Below are positions 25,231-33,929 of a stretch of DNA of 47,758 nucleotides, in pieces. The notes below the pieces were generated by a model. That model saw nothing but the letters and a program-made list of their open reading frames with translations, had not been told where the DNA came from and made no database searches. A program made the position numbers and the translations under genes. Source of the DNA: Bacillota bacterium (GTDB lineage: Bacteria; Bacillota; Sulfobacillia; Sulfobacillales; JAIMBI01). The stretch is from NCBI GenBank assembly GCA_021846565.1, contig JAJZWS010000021.1:1-47758 (forward strand). Reading direction: 5' to 3'. Within the stretch, counting starts at the first letter, position 1. Each line of letters starts with the position of its first letter.

Positions 25231-25494
25231 ACTGCTTGCCTCCTCGCACACTTGGCGCCAGAATGCCGCAGACCACCCCATGAGTGGCACCTCATCCAAA
25301 AGGGATGCCAGCGCCACGACGTTCAAGGGCGCCCAATCGTCGGGCGTGCCTTCACGCAGAACCGTGGCCAAGGCCGTCCGCGCGTCGTCGGGATCGTCCA
25401 GCTCGGGCGGTTCTGCCCGGAACCAAAACAGGCCGCGTTGACGGGGCGTGAGGCCGCCCGGGGGCCACACCGCACGCAGACGGGCCGATTGCAT
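25231..25494 (-). CDS. DUF6922-like small partner of the nucleotidyltransferase
   Basis: The 88 residues from the ATG at 25494 (ribosome site gagggagg) resemble the small DUF6922-type proteins found before AbiEii-like nucleotidyltransferases: LTPRQRGLFWFRAEPPELDD, then a helical part with WAPLNVVALASLLDEVPLMG and a terminal WSAAFWRQVC. These partners are assumed to act as antitoxins or regulators. No stop separates it from the nucleotidyltransferase: the frame runs straight on, so either the two are fused or a base change has removed the stop. The coordinates mark only the part before the likely GTG start of the enzyme. Confidence 0.55.
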
Positions 25495-26255
25495 GCCACC
25501 GCCTCCCTCGCCAGAATCCTCCCAAGGGCAACCAAATGCAAGCCCCTGAGGCGCAAGATAACCTGGACCGCACGGACGGGCGGCAGGTCGGGGTGGGCGA
25601 GTTTCCCGTGACGGGGATCCGGGGGCGGCCAAGGAGACGCGAGAGGGCCGCGCCAGCAACCCGTGGGGGCGATGTGTGCCTCCTCGCGCGGGCGGTCTTT
25701 ACGGCCTCATTCGAGCGCCCCGTTGGGACTCGCGCTTCGGGTAGGTGGACCGGCACCCGTCTATCGAGTCACTGCGGGGCACCAAGGTGGTCCCCGGGGC
25801 GAGCCGGCTTGTCCGCGCAGAAGCCTGCAGAAAATAGCGGGCTCCTCTCAAGCCCCGTAAACCGGGGCTCCATGTGCGCTTGGCGTAGGTTCGCGTAGGG
25901 TAGGTTCGCGGACGACGGATGCCCACACATGGTAACAATGGCGATTTGTCCGGACGGATCGCGCAGCGTTACGCGACGGCCGCGCCGACCCACTTGCCTC
26001 CATCCCCCGCGGTTCCGGGGGGCCACCGCGTCGCGGCCAGACACGCCGGGCCACCCGCGATGCGTGGACGATCCAAGCGTCGACCGGGCGATCACAGGCG
26101 CCGGCAAGGGACGTGACCAGAGCGTGTCTTCGAAGGGCCGTTCTACGCATTCGCGCAAATTGGCCACAGCCGCTTCGAGGGAGCGTCCCGGACTTTTTAC
26201 GCCACTTCCAGGCAACCCGCGACGTACCACTCGTCTCCGCGAACCACGGAGGCGC
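25495..26255 (+). other. 760-base gap without a recognised gene
   Basis: I see no credible gene on either strand. The stretch holds a seven-pair hairpin with a five-base loop (25851-25869, AGCCCCG/CGGGGCT) not followed by T residues, and an 11-base direct repeat GTAGGTTCGCG (25885-25895 and 25900-25910). Composition is somewhat more mixed than in the flanking genes, consistent with degraded or inserted DNA. Confidence 0.45.
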
Positions 26256-27200
26256 TCAGACCGACCGCGCGGGCAGAGGGCGGTGGGAGTGCAAAAAGGC
26301 TCGCACGCCACCCAAGACGCCGGCGGCGATGCGCACCTGGCTTTCCTGCGTAAGGCCGGCGATGTGGGGCGTGGACTGCACACGGGGGTGGCTCCGCAGG
26401 GCGTCGTCCGGGGGAGGCGGCTCCAGCTCCCGTACGTCCAGGGTGGCGCCGCTCACTTGGCCGCTTTGTAGGGCGGCCAGGAGCGCGCCCTCGTCAATCA
26501 GGCTGCCCCGCGCCGTGTTGATCACGTACGCTCCCCGGGGAAGCCGCGCCAGGCTGGCGGAGTCCAGCAGGGGCGGTTGGCCCGGCACCGCGGGGACATG
26601 CAGCGAGAGCCACTGGGCTTGGGCCAGCGCGTCCTCAAGGCGCGGGGTCCTCCGGGCGCCCGTGGCGTGCCAGGCCGGGTGGTCTTGGGCCAAGCGAGGG
26701 TCGTGGGCCACCACGACCAAGCCCAGCGCCGCCGCACGCACCGCCACCGCGCGTCCGACGTGACCGAGGCCGATCAGCACCAGGGTTTGGCCGGCCAGCT
26801 CCCGCGCGTGGGCATTCCGATCCCAGCGCGTCCGGGTGCTGGCGAAGGCGGGCACGAGGTCCCGGTTGGCCGCCAGGATGGCCGCCAGTACATACTCGGC
26901 GACCGCGACCGCGTTTTCCCCCGGGGCCGCGATGATGGCGATGCCGCGGCGCGTGAGCGCGTCTACGTCCAGGTTGTCAAGCCCAGTGCCCAAACGGCCG
27001 ACCACCTGAAGCGCCGGCGCTGTATCCAGCAGGGCGGCCGTGACCAGGGTGCGGTTCCGCACCACCAGCGCCCGGGCATCCGCCAGGACGGACGCGAGGC
27101 CGGCTGGGTCGTCAGCCCAGGCGGGATTGTACCGATACGCGATCGGGTCCAGGTGCTGCGCCAGTAAATGCGGAGGGCACCACTCCGCCACCACAACCAC
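26256..27200 (-). CDS. D-isomer-specific 2-hydroxyacid dehydrogenase
   Basis: NAD-dependent dehydrogenase of the phosphoglycerate dehydrogenase/D-lactate group, 314 residues. The nucleotide fold shows LIGLGHVGRAVAVRAAALG (GxGxxG) with an acidic residue at the end of the next strand (VVVAHDP). VINTARGSLIDEGAL carries the catalytic Arg region, DVRELEPPP the acidic partner, and TPHIAGLT the catalytic His. The substrate-binding N-terminal region has VGRLGTGLDNLDVDAL. There is no ACT domain, so it is not a full regulated serA product. The substrate cannot be told. It is divergent from fliO with 91 bases between. Confidence 0.88.
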   Translation of the reverse strand: MVVVAEWCPPHLLAQHLDPIAYRYNPAWADDPAGLASVLADARALVVRNRTLVTAALLDTAPALQVVGRLGTGLDNLDVDALTRRGIAIIAAPGENAVAVAEYVLAAILAANRDLVPAFASTRTRWDRNAHARELAGQTLVLIGLGHVGRAVAVRAAALGLVVVAHDPRLAQDHPAWHATGARRTPRLEDALAQAQWLSLHVPAVPGQPPLLDSASLARLPRGAYVINTARGSLIDEGALLAALQSGQVSGATLDVRELEPPPPDDALRSHPRVQSTPHIAGLTQESQVRIAAGVLGGVRAFLHSHRPLPARSV

Positions 27201-27238
27201 GCTCTTCAGCTCCGTTTCGGGAAAATGGCGGCACAGGT

Positions 27239-27286
27239 TTCAGGTCAGAGGCCGCCCCTCGCTATAATGGCCGCGGTTTGGAGGGG
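27239..27286 (+). promoter_or_regulatory. promoter of the fliO-flhG transcript and fliO ribosome site
   Basis: A perfect TATAAT (27263-27268) lies 24 bases before the fliO GTG; the -35 is weak (ttcagg, about 18 bases upstream). The ribosome site ggagggg (27280-27286) follows. A vegetative-type promoter here would let the second flagellar block be transcribed despite the island that separates it from the first. Confidence 0.55.
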
Positions 27287-27291
27287 CGTGC

Positions 27292-27630
27292 GTGTCTGCC
27301 ACAGCAATCTTGTTCAACTTCATCTGGGCCCTTTTGCTCGTTCTGGCGTTGGCGTACGTGGCCATTCGGGTCATGGGCCGCGTGGGCATTCTGCGGAAAA
27401 GCCCGGCCCGCTTTCTGGAACAGGTGGACTACCTGCCGCTCGGTCCCAAGCGTGGGATTGCGCTTATTCAGGTGGTGGACCGGACGTTGGCCGTGGGCAT
27501 TTCGGAGGCGGGCATCCACGTGTTGACCGAGGTGGACGCCGAAGCGCTGAAAGCCATGGCCCCGCCACCGGCGCCCTCCGGATTCGCGGAGGAACTCCTG
27601 AGCCGGCTTAGGCGGGACCGGAGCGAATGA
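27292..27630 (+). CDS. fliO: flagellar export protein FliO
   Basis: Small bitopic protein that helps assemble the FliP ring. The 112-residue chain has one N-terminal membrane helix (about residues 5-28), then the FliO domain: RFLEQVDYLPLGPKRGIALI and VVDRTLAVGISEAGIHVL, matching the family pattern of LGxxRxxxLVxVxDxxLVLGVT. The tail is short and charged. The GTG at 27292 has ggagggg upstream. The stop overlaps the fliP ATG by four bases. Confidence 0.88.
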   Translation: MSATAILFNFIWALLLVLALAYVAIRVMGRVGILRKSPARFLEQVDYLPLGPKRGIALIQVVDRTLAVGISEAGIHVLTEVDAEALKAMAPPPAPSGFAEELLSRLRRDRSE

Positions 27631-28403
27631 GGCGCGACCGACGGCGACTGCTGCGCAGCCCCTGGGCGCTGGGGGGCGGTCTGGGCGGGCTCTTGGTGCT
27701 GGCGACGTCCGCCCCGACCTGGGCCGCCGGCACGACGCTGCCGAAAATCACCATCAATCCCGGGACGGCCGCGAGCCCCAGCCAGAGCCTCGAGGTGCTG
27801 GCGCTCATCACGCTGCTGTCGTTTCTGCCGGCGATTCTCATCAGCATGACCGCCTTTACCCGCATCGTCACGGTGTTGTCGTTTCTGCGCAGTGCACTGG
27901 GGCTCCAGCAGACGCCGCCCAACCCCGTCCTGATTGGCTTGGCCCTGTTTTTGGCCCTGTATGTGATGCTGCCCACCTGGAATGCCATCGACACGACCGC
28001 GATCGTGCCGTATCTGAACGGCCACCTTTCGCTGGTGGCAGCAGGCAGCCGTGCCATGACGCCCCTGCGCGCGTTCATGTTTCTGCAGACGCGGTCCACC
28101 GACATCGCGCTGTTCATGCACCTGCAGCACCTGCCGCCGCCGAAGACGCACGCGGCGGTCCCGACCACCGTGCTTATTCCGGCCTTCATCATTTCGGAGC
28201 TCCGGACGGCGTTTGAAATCGGCGTCTTCATCTACATCCCGTTTGTCATCGTGGACCTCGTGGTGGCCACCGTGCTGATGTCCATGGGGATGATCATGGT
28301 GCCGCCGACTCTGGTGTCGCTGCCATTAAAGCTCCTGCTGTTTGTGCTGGCCAACGGCTGGACGCTGGTGGTGGAGTCGCTGGTGCTGAGCTTCCATCGC
28401 TAG
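27627..28403 (+). CDS. fliP: flagellar export gate protein FliP
   Basis: Core pore subunit of the export gate, 258 residues. An arginine-rich start (MRRDRRRLLRSPWALGG) and a hydrophobic stretch ending APTWAAG look like the cleaved signal peptide known for FliP. Conserved blocks follow: MTAFTRIVTVLSFLRSALG, QTPPNPVLIGLALFL, VLIPAFIISELRTAFEIGV and MSMGMIMVPP. It begins with an ATGA overlap on fliO. Confidence 0.96.
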   Translation: MRRDRRRLLRSPWALGGGLGGLLVLATSAPTWAAGTTLPKITINPGTAASPSQSLEVLALITLLSFLPAILISMTAFTRIVTVLSFLRSALGLQQTPPNPVLIGLALFLALYVMLPTWNAIDTTAIVPYLNGHLSLVAAGSRAMTPLRAFMFLQTRSTDIALFMHLQHLPPPKTHAAVPTTVLIPAFIISELRTAFEIGVFIYIPFVIVDLVVATVLMSMGMIMVPPTLVSLPLKLLLFVLANGWTLVVESLVLSFHR

Positions 28404-28447
28404 CGCGGATTGGTTAGCGGGGAGTGCTGCGGGTAAGGAGGTGCCCC

Positions 28448-28735
28448 GTGCCGACGTCCGACATTTTGGATCACGCGGTCACGCTATCCCAACAGGCGCT
28501 GGTGACCGCCTGGACGGTGCTGCTGCCCATGCTGGGGGCCACGCTCATCGTGGGCCTCTTGGTGGGCATCTTTCAGGCCACCACGCAGATTCAGGAGCAG
28601 ACTCTGTCGTTCGCGCCCAAACTCTTGGTGCTGACGGTCATTCTCTTTCTGGCGGGGCCCTGGTTTCTGCGGGTCCTGACCGACTTTGCAACCCAGGACC
28701 TCGGGGGATTTTGGCAATACATCGTGATTCACTGA
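28448..28735 (+). CDS. fliQ: flagellar export gate protein FliQ
   Basis: Two-helix subunit surrounding the FliP/FliR pore; 95 residues, normal. Motifs include MLGATLIVGLLVGIFQATT, QIQEQTLSFAPKLLVLTV and a C-terminal helix. The GTG at 28448 has aaggaggtg five or six bases upstream and gives the usual short N-terminus before the first helix; an upstream in-frame start at 28424 would add eight unrelated residues. Confidence 0.95.
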   Translation: MPTSDILDHAVTLSQQALVTAWTVLLPMLGATLIVGLLVGIFQATTQIQEQTLSFAPKLLVLTVILFLAGPWFLRVLTDFATQDLGGFWQYIVIH

Positions 28736-28824
28736 TTCGCACCGCATTGAGGCGGTATTTCACGCCATGGAGTTGGTGTGGTGGCGCCCGGCTTGGATAA
28801 TGACAGGTGAGGGAGGCGACGCCC

Positions 28825-29604
28825 GTGACCCTCACGCTGGCACTGTCGGCCGAATCGGAGACGTTTGTGCTGACGGCAGCCCGGGTGGCGGGGGTGGTGG
28901 TGACCGCGCCGATGTTCAGCGCTGCCACCATTCCCTCGTTGGTGCGGGTAGCCCTGGTGGCGGTCTTGGCGGTGGCGATCATGCCGGGGCTGCCGCTGGT
29001 GGGTGGGGGGCTGGTGGTCCTTCTGGGGGCGGGCCTCCTGCTTCAATTTCTCATTGGCCTGCTGCTGGGCAGCGTGGTTACCATCGTGATCAGCGCGTTT
29101 TCGGTGGCGGGGCAGGCCATCACGTATCAGCTGGGCGTGGGCTTGGCCGCCTTCGCGAACCCGGCGGTGGTGGGGGCCTCGTCGGTGCTGGCGGAGTGGT
29201 TCACTTTGCTGGCGCTTTTGGTGTACGTCATCCTGCGCGGGCCGGAACTGGTGGTGGTGGCACTGGCCGACAGCTTCAAAGCGATGCCGCTGTCTGTCAC
29301 AGCGCTGGCACCGGCGGCCCCCCTGTTTGTGGTGGGGCTGTTTCGGAGCGCCCTGGAGGTGGCGCTCCTGATCGCGGCTCCCATGATGGTAGCGGGCCTC
29401 GTCTCGGACCTTACCATCGGCATCGTGTCGCGGGCTTTTCCGCAGATCAATGCTTTCTTCATGTCCTTGCCCGTCAAATTTGGCCTGGTACTGCTGGTGC
29501 TGCTGGCGGCGACGCCTCTCTTCTATGCCATCGTGCCCAACGTGCTGACGCGGGCCTACACCGACCTGTCGCACCTGCTGGTGCTGCTGGAGAGACACCC
29601 ATGA
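28825..29604 (+). CDS. fliR: flagellar export gate protein FliR
   Basis: Gate subunit that completes the FliP5FliR1 pore; 259 residues with six or more hydrophobic segments. Family features include PMFSAATIPSLVRVALVAVL, GQAITYQLGVGLAAFANP and the late AFPQINAFFMSLPVKFGLVL. The GTG at 28825 has gagggaggcg eight bases upstream; a GTG at 28807 would also fit. The last codon region overlaps the flhB ATG by four bases. Confidence 0.94.
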   Translation: MTLTLALSAESETFVLTAARVAGVVVTAPMFSAATIPSLVRVALVAVLAVAIMPGLPLVGGGLVVLLGAGLLLQFLIGLLLGSVVTIVISAFSVAGQAITYQLGVGLAAFANPAVVGASSVLAEWFTLLALLVYVILRGPELVVVALADSFKAMPLSVTALAPAAPLFVVGLFRSALEVALLIAAPMMVAGLVSDLTIGIVSRAFPQINAFFMSLPVKFGLVLLVLLAATPLFYAIVPNVLTRAYTDLSHLLVLLERHP

Positions 29605-30695
29605 GGTGGGCGCCAGAGCCGGCGGGCGTGGGTGCCGTTTGGGCCCAGAGTCCGGGCGAACGTCGCCTGCCGCCCACGGCCCGCCACCGCCAGGAAGCGC
29701 GGCGGCGCGGCCAGGTGTGGAAAAGCCCCGACTTCACCGGTGCGCTGGCGGTGCTCTTGGGCATCGTTCTGTTGCGCCTGTATCTGCCGTGGGCATTTTC
29801 GCAGATGGGCAGCGTCATGCAGGGGGTGTACACCGCCTTTGCCGCTTCGGGTCGCCTGGTGAACCTCGGCGCCGTGGGCGCCGTGGCGGTGGAGCGGGCG
29901 GGCCTCGCGGTGGCACCGATGGTGGGTGCCCTGATGGTGGCTGGGCTCCTGGTGGGCTTTCTCTCGACGGGATTCCTGTTCAGCACCCAGGCGCTGGCTC
30001 CCCAGTGGGACCGCCTGAACCCGTTCATGGGCCTGCAGCGCCTGTTTACCATCAACACCGTCTGGGAGTTGGGCAAGGGTCTCTTGAAGCTTGCCGCCGT
30101 CGGCATGCTGGCGGGCTTCACCATTGCTAGCCAACTGCCGCAGTACGCGGGCCTCATCGCCATGCCGCTGGGGACGGCGCTGACGACGGCCGGCGGCATG
30201 CTGTTTGCCGTGCTGTGGCATGGCGCGGCCGGGTATCTCCTAGTGGGCCTCATCGACATTGCCTTTCAGATTGCCCGGTACCAGCAGACCCTCAAGATGA
30301 CGCACCAGGAGGTGCGGGACGAAACCCGCCAAACCGAGGGCGATCCGCAGGTGCGGCAGCGCCGCCGGCAGGCGTACCGGCGGCTGTTGCGGTCCGGACT
30401 GAACCGGGTGCGGTCGGCCACCGTGGTGGTGACCAATCCGACCCACCTCGCGGTGGCGCTCCAGTGGGATGAGCGGGCCATGGCGGCTCCCGAGGTGGTG
30501 GCCAAGGGGGAGGACGCCGTGGCGCTGGAGATTCGCAGCGTCGCCTTGCGCCACGGGGTGCCACTGGTGCAAAACGCGCCCTTGGCGCGCGATCTGTACC
30601 CGGTGCCTTTGGGCGAAGCGGTGCCCGCCGCCCTGTATCGCGCCGTGGCCGAAGTGCTGGCGTTCGTGATGCGGCACGGTCCGCCGCCAGCCTGA
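29601..30695 (+). CDS. flhB: flagellar export switch protein FlhB
   Basis: FlhB sets substrate order of export: hook proteins first, filament proteins after self-cleavage. The protein has 364 residues, an N-terminal basic lead (RQEARRRGQVWKSPDF), four membrane helices and a cytoplasmic domain. The autocleavage motif NPTH is intact at 279-282 in VVVTNPTHLAVAL. The usual signature KMTHQEVRDE precedes it, and VPLVQNAPLARDLY follows. FliK (15553-16773) would be its partner in the switch. Confidence 0.95.
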   Translation: MRWAPEPAGVGAVWAQSPGERRLPPTARHRQEARRRGQVWKSPDFTGALAVLLGIVLLRLYLPWAFSQMGSVMQGVYTAFAASGRLVNLGAVGAVAVERAGLAVAPMVGALMVAGLLVGFLSTGFLFSTQALAPQWDRLNPFMGLQRLFTINTVWELGKGLLKLAAVGMLAGFTIASQLPQYAGLIAMPLGTALTTAGGMLFAVLWHGAAGYLLVGLIDIAFQIARYQQTLKMTHQEVRDETRQTEGDPQVRQRRRQAYRRLLRSGLNRVRSATVVVTNPTHLAVALQWDERAMAAPEVVAKGEDAVALEIRSVALRHGVPLVQNAPLARDLYPVPLGEAVPAALYRAVAEVLAFVMRHGPPPA

Positions 30696-30756
30696 GGCAA
30701 GAGACAACCGGGCCCCTCAGACCGGTCAGACTCGTCAGAGGGAGGGAGGTGAATCG

Positions 30757-32808
30757 GTGACCAGTGCTCCGTCCCGGTCACGCCGGGTGTTTGTGCAGGA
30801 TGCCTTTGTGCCCGCCGGGGCCGTGGTAGCGGTGCTCATGCTGGTCATTCCGATTCCCGCCGCCCTGTTGGACATATTTCTTATCTTGAATATTGGGCTC
30901 GCGATCACGGTGCTGGTGTCCACCATGTTTGTGCGCCAGGTGCTGGAACTGTCCGTGTTTCCGAGCCTGCTGTTGCTCACCACACTGTTCCGGCTGGCGC
31001 TGGAGGTCACGGCCACCCGGCTCATCCTGTTGGACGGCAATGCCGGCCAGGTGATTCAGACGTTCGGCCAGTTTGTCGTGGGCAACAACCTGGTCGTGGG
31101 GATCATTATCTTCATCATCCTCGTGGTGATTCAGTTTGTCGTCATCACGCGCGGCGCCGAGCGCGTGTCGGAGGTGGCGGCGCGGTTCACGCTGGACGCC
31201 ATGCCGGGCAAACAGATGGCCATTGACGCGGAGATGAACGCGGGCCTCATCCGGGAAGACGAGGCCAAGCAGCGCCGGCGAGACATCGAGCGGGAGGCGG
31301 ACTTCTACGGCGCGATGGACGGCGCCTCGAAGTTTGTCCGCGGCGACGCCATCGCCGGCATCCTCATCGTCGTGGTCAATATCATTGGCGGGCTCATCGT
31401 GGGGCTGGTCCAGCGCGGGCTGCCCATCGCCACGGCGCTGTCGACCTACACGATTCTCACCGTGGGGGAAGCGCTGACCACCCAGATCCCCGCGCTCCTG
31501 TTGTCCACGGCCGCCGGCATGGTCGTGACGCGGGTGGTGGGTCAGAACGAGAGTTTGGGCGGGGAGATGTGGCAGCAGCTGACGGCCCTGCCGCGGGTGC
31601 TCTACATTACGGCCGTGGCCATGATGGCGCTGGCGCTGCTGGGGCTCCCCCCGCTGCCGCCCCTCATGCTGGGCGTGGCGGCGTGGGTGGGCGCCTGGCG
31701 GCTGGAGCGGCGGCAGCAGGCTGTGCGCCGGGAGTTGGCCCGTACTGCGGACGAGGAGCGAGCCGCGGCCCAACGGCGTCCCGAAAGCGCTTTGTCGTAT
31801 ATCGGGGTAGACACGGTCGAGTTGGAAGTGGGCATGGGGCTGGTGCCGCTCGTGGGTTCCGGGGAAGGGGTGGACATCAAGGAGCGGGTGCATGCCTTAA
31901 GGCGGCAGCTCGCGGCGGAGCTGGGCCTCATCCTGGCGCCCGTGCGCATTCGGGACAACCTAGAGCTGGAGATGAACCGCTACCGCATCCGGGTGCGCGG
32001 GGCGGAGGTGGCCGGAGGCGAGGTGCTGCCCCACTACTATCTCGCGATGAGCGCCGCCCCCCTGCCGGTGGAGGGCATCGAGACCGAGGACCCGGTGTTT
32101 GGCGTGCCGGCCACATGGATCCGGCCGGACCAGCGGGAGCGCGCCGAACTGGCGGGGGCGACCGTGATTGACGCCCCCTCGGTGGTGGTGACGCACCTGG
32201 CCGAGGCCCTGCGGCGGCACGCGGCCGAGGTGCTGAGCCGTCAGGATGTGCAAACCCTGCTGGACCATGTGCGCACCAGCCAGCCGGCGGTCGTGCAGGA
32301 GCTGGTCCCGGACCTGTTGTCGCTGGGGGAGGTGCAGCGGGTGCTGAGCAACCTGCTGCGTGAGCGGGTGTCGATTCGCGACTTGCCGACGATCTTGGAA
32401 GCGCTGGCGGACCGCGCACGGGCCAGCCGCGACCTGGACCTCCTGACGGAAGCGGCCCGGCAAGCGCTGGGCCGGGCCATCTGCCGCCCGCTGGTGCAGC
32501 AGGGAGTGTTGCAGGGGCTGGTGCTGGCGCCCGCCGCCGAGACCGCGATTCGCGATGCGGTGGAGCACGCCGACGGCGGCAGCTATCTGAATCTGGACCC
32601 CACCGTGGCCCAGCGGCTGTTGGCTTCGCTCCAAGAGGAACTGCGGCGGCTCGGGCCGGGGCAGCCTGCCGTGGTGCTGGCCTCGCCGCTGGTACGCTTG
32701 TATTTCAAGCGCCTGACGGAGCGGGTGGTGCGCGACCTGTCGGTGTTGAGTTACGCAGAACTGGCACCCGAGATCGCTGTCAAGACGGTGGGGGTGGTGA
32801 ACCTGTGA
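30757..32808 (+). CDS. flhA: flagellar export gate protein FlhA
   Basis: Largest gate subunit, a nine-copy ring driven by the proton gradient; 683 residues. Eight hydrophobic segments fill the first 330 residues; the FHIPEP region shows FPSLLLLTTLFRLALEV, then DAMPGKQMAIDAEMNAGLI and FYGAMDGASKFVRGDAIAG. The cytoplasmic half binds chaperone-substrate complexes (GMGLVPLV near its start). The GTG at 30757 has gggagggaggtg upstream. The stop overlaps the flhF start by four bases. Confidence 0.96.
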   Translation: MTSAPSRSRRVFVQDAFVPAGAVVAVLMLVIPIPAALLDIFLILNIGLAITVLVSTMFVRQVLELSVFPSLLLLTTLFRLALEVTATRLILLDGNAGQVIQTFGQFVVGNNLVVGIIIFIILVVIQFVVITRGAERVSEVAARFTLDAMPGKQMAIDAEMNAGLIREDEAKQRRRDIEREADFYGAMDGASKFVRGDAIAGILIVVVNIIGGLIVGLVQRGLPIATALSTYTILTVGEALTTQIPALLLSTAAGMVVTRVVGQNESLGGEMWQQLTALPRVLYITAVAMMALALLGLPPLPPLMLGVAAWVGAWRLERRQQAVRRELARTADEERAAAQRRPESALSYIGVDTVELEVGMGLVPLVGSGEGVDIKERVHALRRQLAAELGLILAPVRIRDNLELEMNRYRIRVRGAEVAGGEVLPHYYLAMSAAPLPVEGIETEDPVFGVPATWIRPDQRERAELAGATVIDAPSVVVTHLAEALRRHAAEVLSRQDVQTLLDHVRTSQPAVVQELVPDLLSLGEVQRVLSNLLRERVSIRDLPTILEALADRARASRDLDLLTEAARQALGRAICRPLVQQGVLQGLVLAPAAETAIRDAVEHADGGSYLNLDPTVAQRLLASLQEELRRLGPGQPAVVLASPLVRLYFKRLTERVVRDLSVLSYAELAPEIAVKTVGVVNL

Positions 32809-33929
32809 TCGTCAAACGCTTCGTGGGAGACAACGCCGAGGGGGCGCTGCGCCAAGCCAAAACCGAGTTGGGAGAGGAAGCCATCATCCTGTCGTCGGGG
32901 CCGACGCGGGACGTGTGGTGGCGCTTTTGGCAACGCCGCTACCAGGTGTTGGTGGCAGCGGACCTAAAAGAGCGCGCAGCGCCCCCAGCGCCGCGCCCAA
33001 GGACGGCGGCGCCCATCCCGATGGCGCGGCCTGAGGTGCGCCCAACGCCGCGGCCGGGCGACGCGCCCTGGAGCGAGATGGTGGGGCTGCTGCAAAGCCT
33101 GGATCGGCGGCTCAAGCGGCTGGAAGAGGTGGACGCGGAGGCAGCGGCGCCGCCGGGGCATGGCGCGGCCGAGGCGCTTTTGATGACCGCCGGAGTGTCC
33201 GAAGGGCTAGCGGTCCAGCTGGCCGAGGGGTTGCCGCGCGACGGCTGGCGCCAGACCCTGCAGGCGCGTTTGCTGGAGCGGCTGGGCCCACCCCAGCCGG
33301 TGTCCTTAAAGCAGCCGATTGTGCTGACGGCTGTGGGCCCCACGGGTTCGGGGAAAACCACGACGCTCGCGAAGCTGGCGGCGCACTTCGCGCTGGTGCA
33401 GCGCCGCCAGGTGCTGTTGGTAACCACGGACACCTACCGGGTGGCGGCGGCCGAGCAGCTCAGAACGTTCGCCGCCATCCTGTCCGTGCCGCTGGAGGTG
33501 GCGCTCCGGCCGCAGGAAGTGGAGGGGCTGGTGGCGCGCAGCACCCACGACGTCGTGCTCATCGACACGGCGGGGCGGAGCCCCTTTCACGAGCTGCACT
33601 TGGCCGAGATTCACTCGGTCATTCGGGCGGCGGCGAGCCGGGGGCCGAGCGAGGTCCTGGCTGTCCTGCCGGCCACCATGCGGGCCGACGAAATGCTCCT
33701 GGCCGCCCGGCGCTTTGCCCCCGAGGGCGCGAAAATCTGCTTTACGAAGCTTGATGAGGCGGAGCGGCCGGGGGCCATGCTGGAAGCGGCGCTGTCGCTG
33801 GGGTGGCCGCTCGCGTACATGACGGACGGCCAGAGCGTGCCGGAGGACATTGACGCGGGAGACCCCGCGCGGTTGGTGGACTGGCTCTTGAATCCGGACC
33901 CGGTGGCGGGAGGTGAGGTGCGTGGCTGA
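32805..33929 (+). CDS. flhF: flagellar placement GTPase FlhF
   Basis: SRP-type GTPase that sets flagellum number and position. The 374 residues have three parts: a basic-hydrophobic B domain (1-55, MIVKRFVGDNAEGALRQAK), a Pro/Arg-rich linker (58-90), and the NG domain. The P-loop is GPTGSGKTTTLAKLA (178-192), followed by LLVTTDTYRVAAAEQL, DVVLIDTAGRS and CFTKLDEAERPG (specificity motif). It is followed by its regulator FlhG, overlapping by eight bases. Confidence 0.95.
   Translation: MIVKRFVGDNAEGALRQAKTELGEEAIILSSGPTRDVWWRFWQRRYQVLVAADLKERAAPPAPRPRTAAPIPMARPEVRPTPRPGDAPWSEMVGLLQSLDRRLKRLEEVDAEAAAPPGHGAAEALLMTAGVSEGLAVQLAEGLPRDGWRQTLQARLLERLGPPQPVSLKQPIVLTAVGPTGSGKTTTLAKLAAHFALVQRRQVLLVTTDTYRVAAAEQLRTFAAILSVPLEVALRPQEVEGLVARSTHDVVLIDTAGRSPFHELHLAEIHSVIRAAASRGPSEVLAVLPATMRADEMLLAARRFAPEGAKICFTKLDEAERPGAMLEAALSLGWPLAYMTDGQSVPEDIDAGDPARLVDWLLNPDPVAGGEVRG

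Noticed and set aside
25769-26150. Pentapeptide-like ANLPYANLRQ on the minus strand
   Set aside because: The pattern comes from an 11-base direct repeat (25885-25910), covers only two units, and the frame has no other protein features.
28767-29600. Long upstream extension of the flhB frame
   Set aside because: It is the out-of-phase shadow of fliR; FlhB begins at the ATG overlapping the fliR stop.
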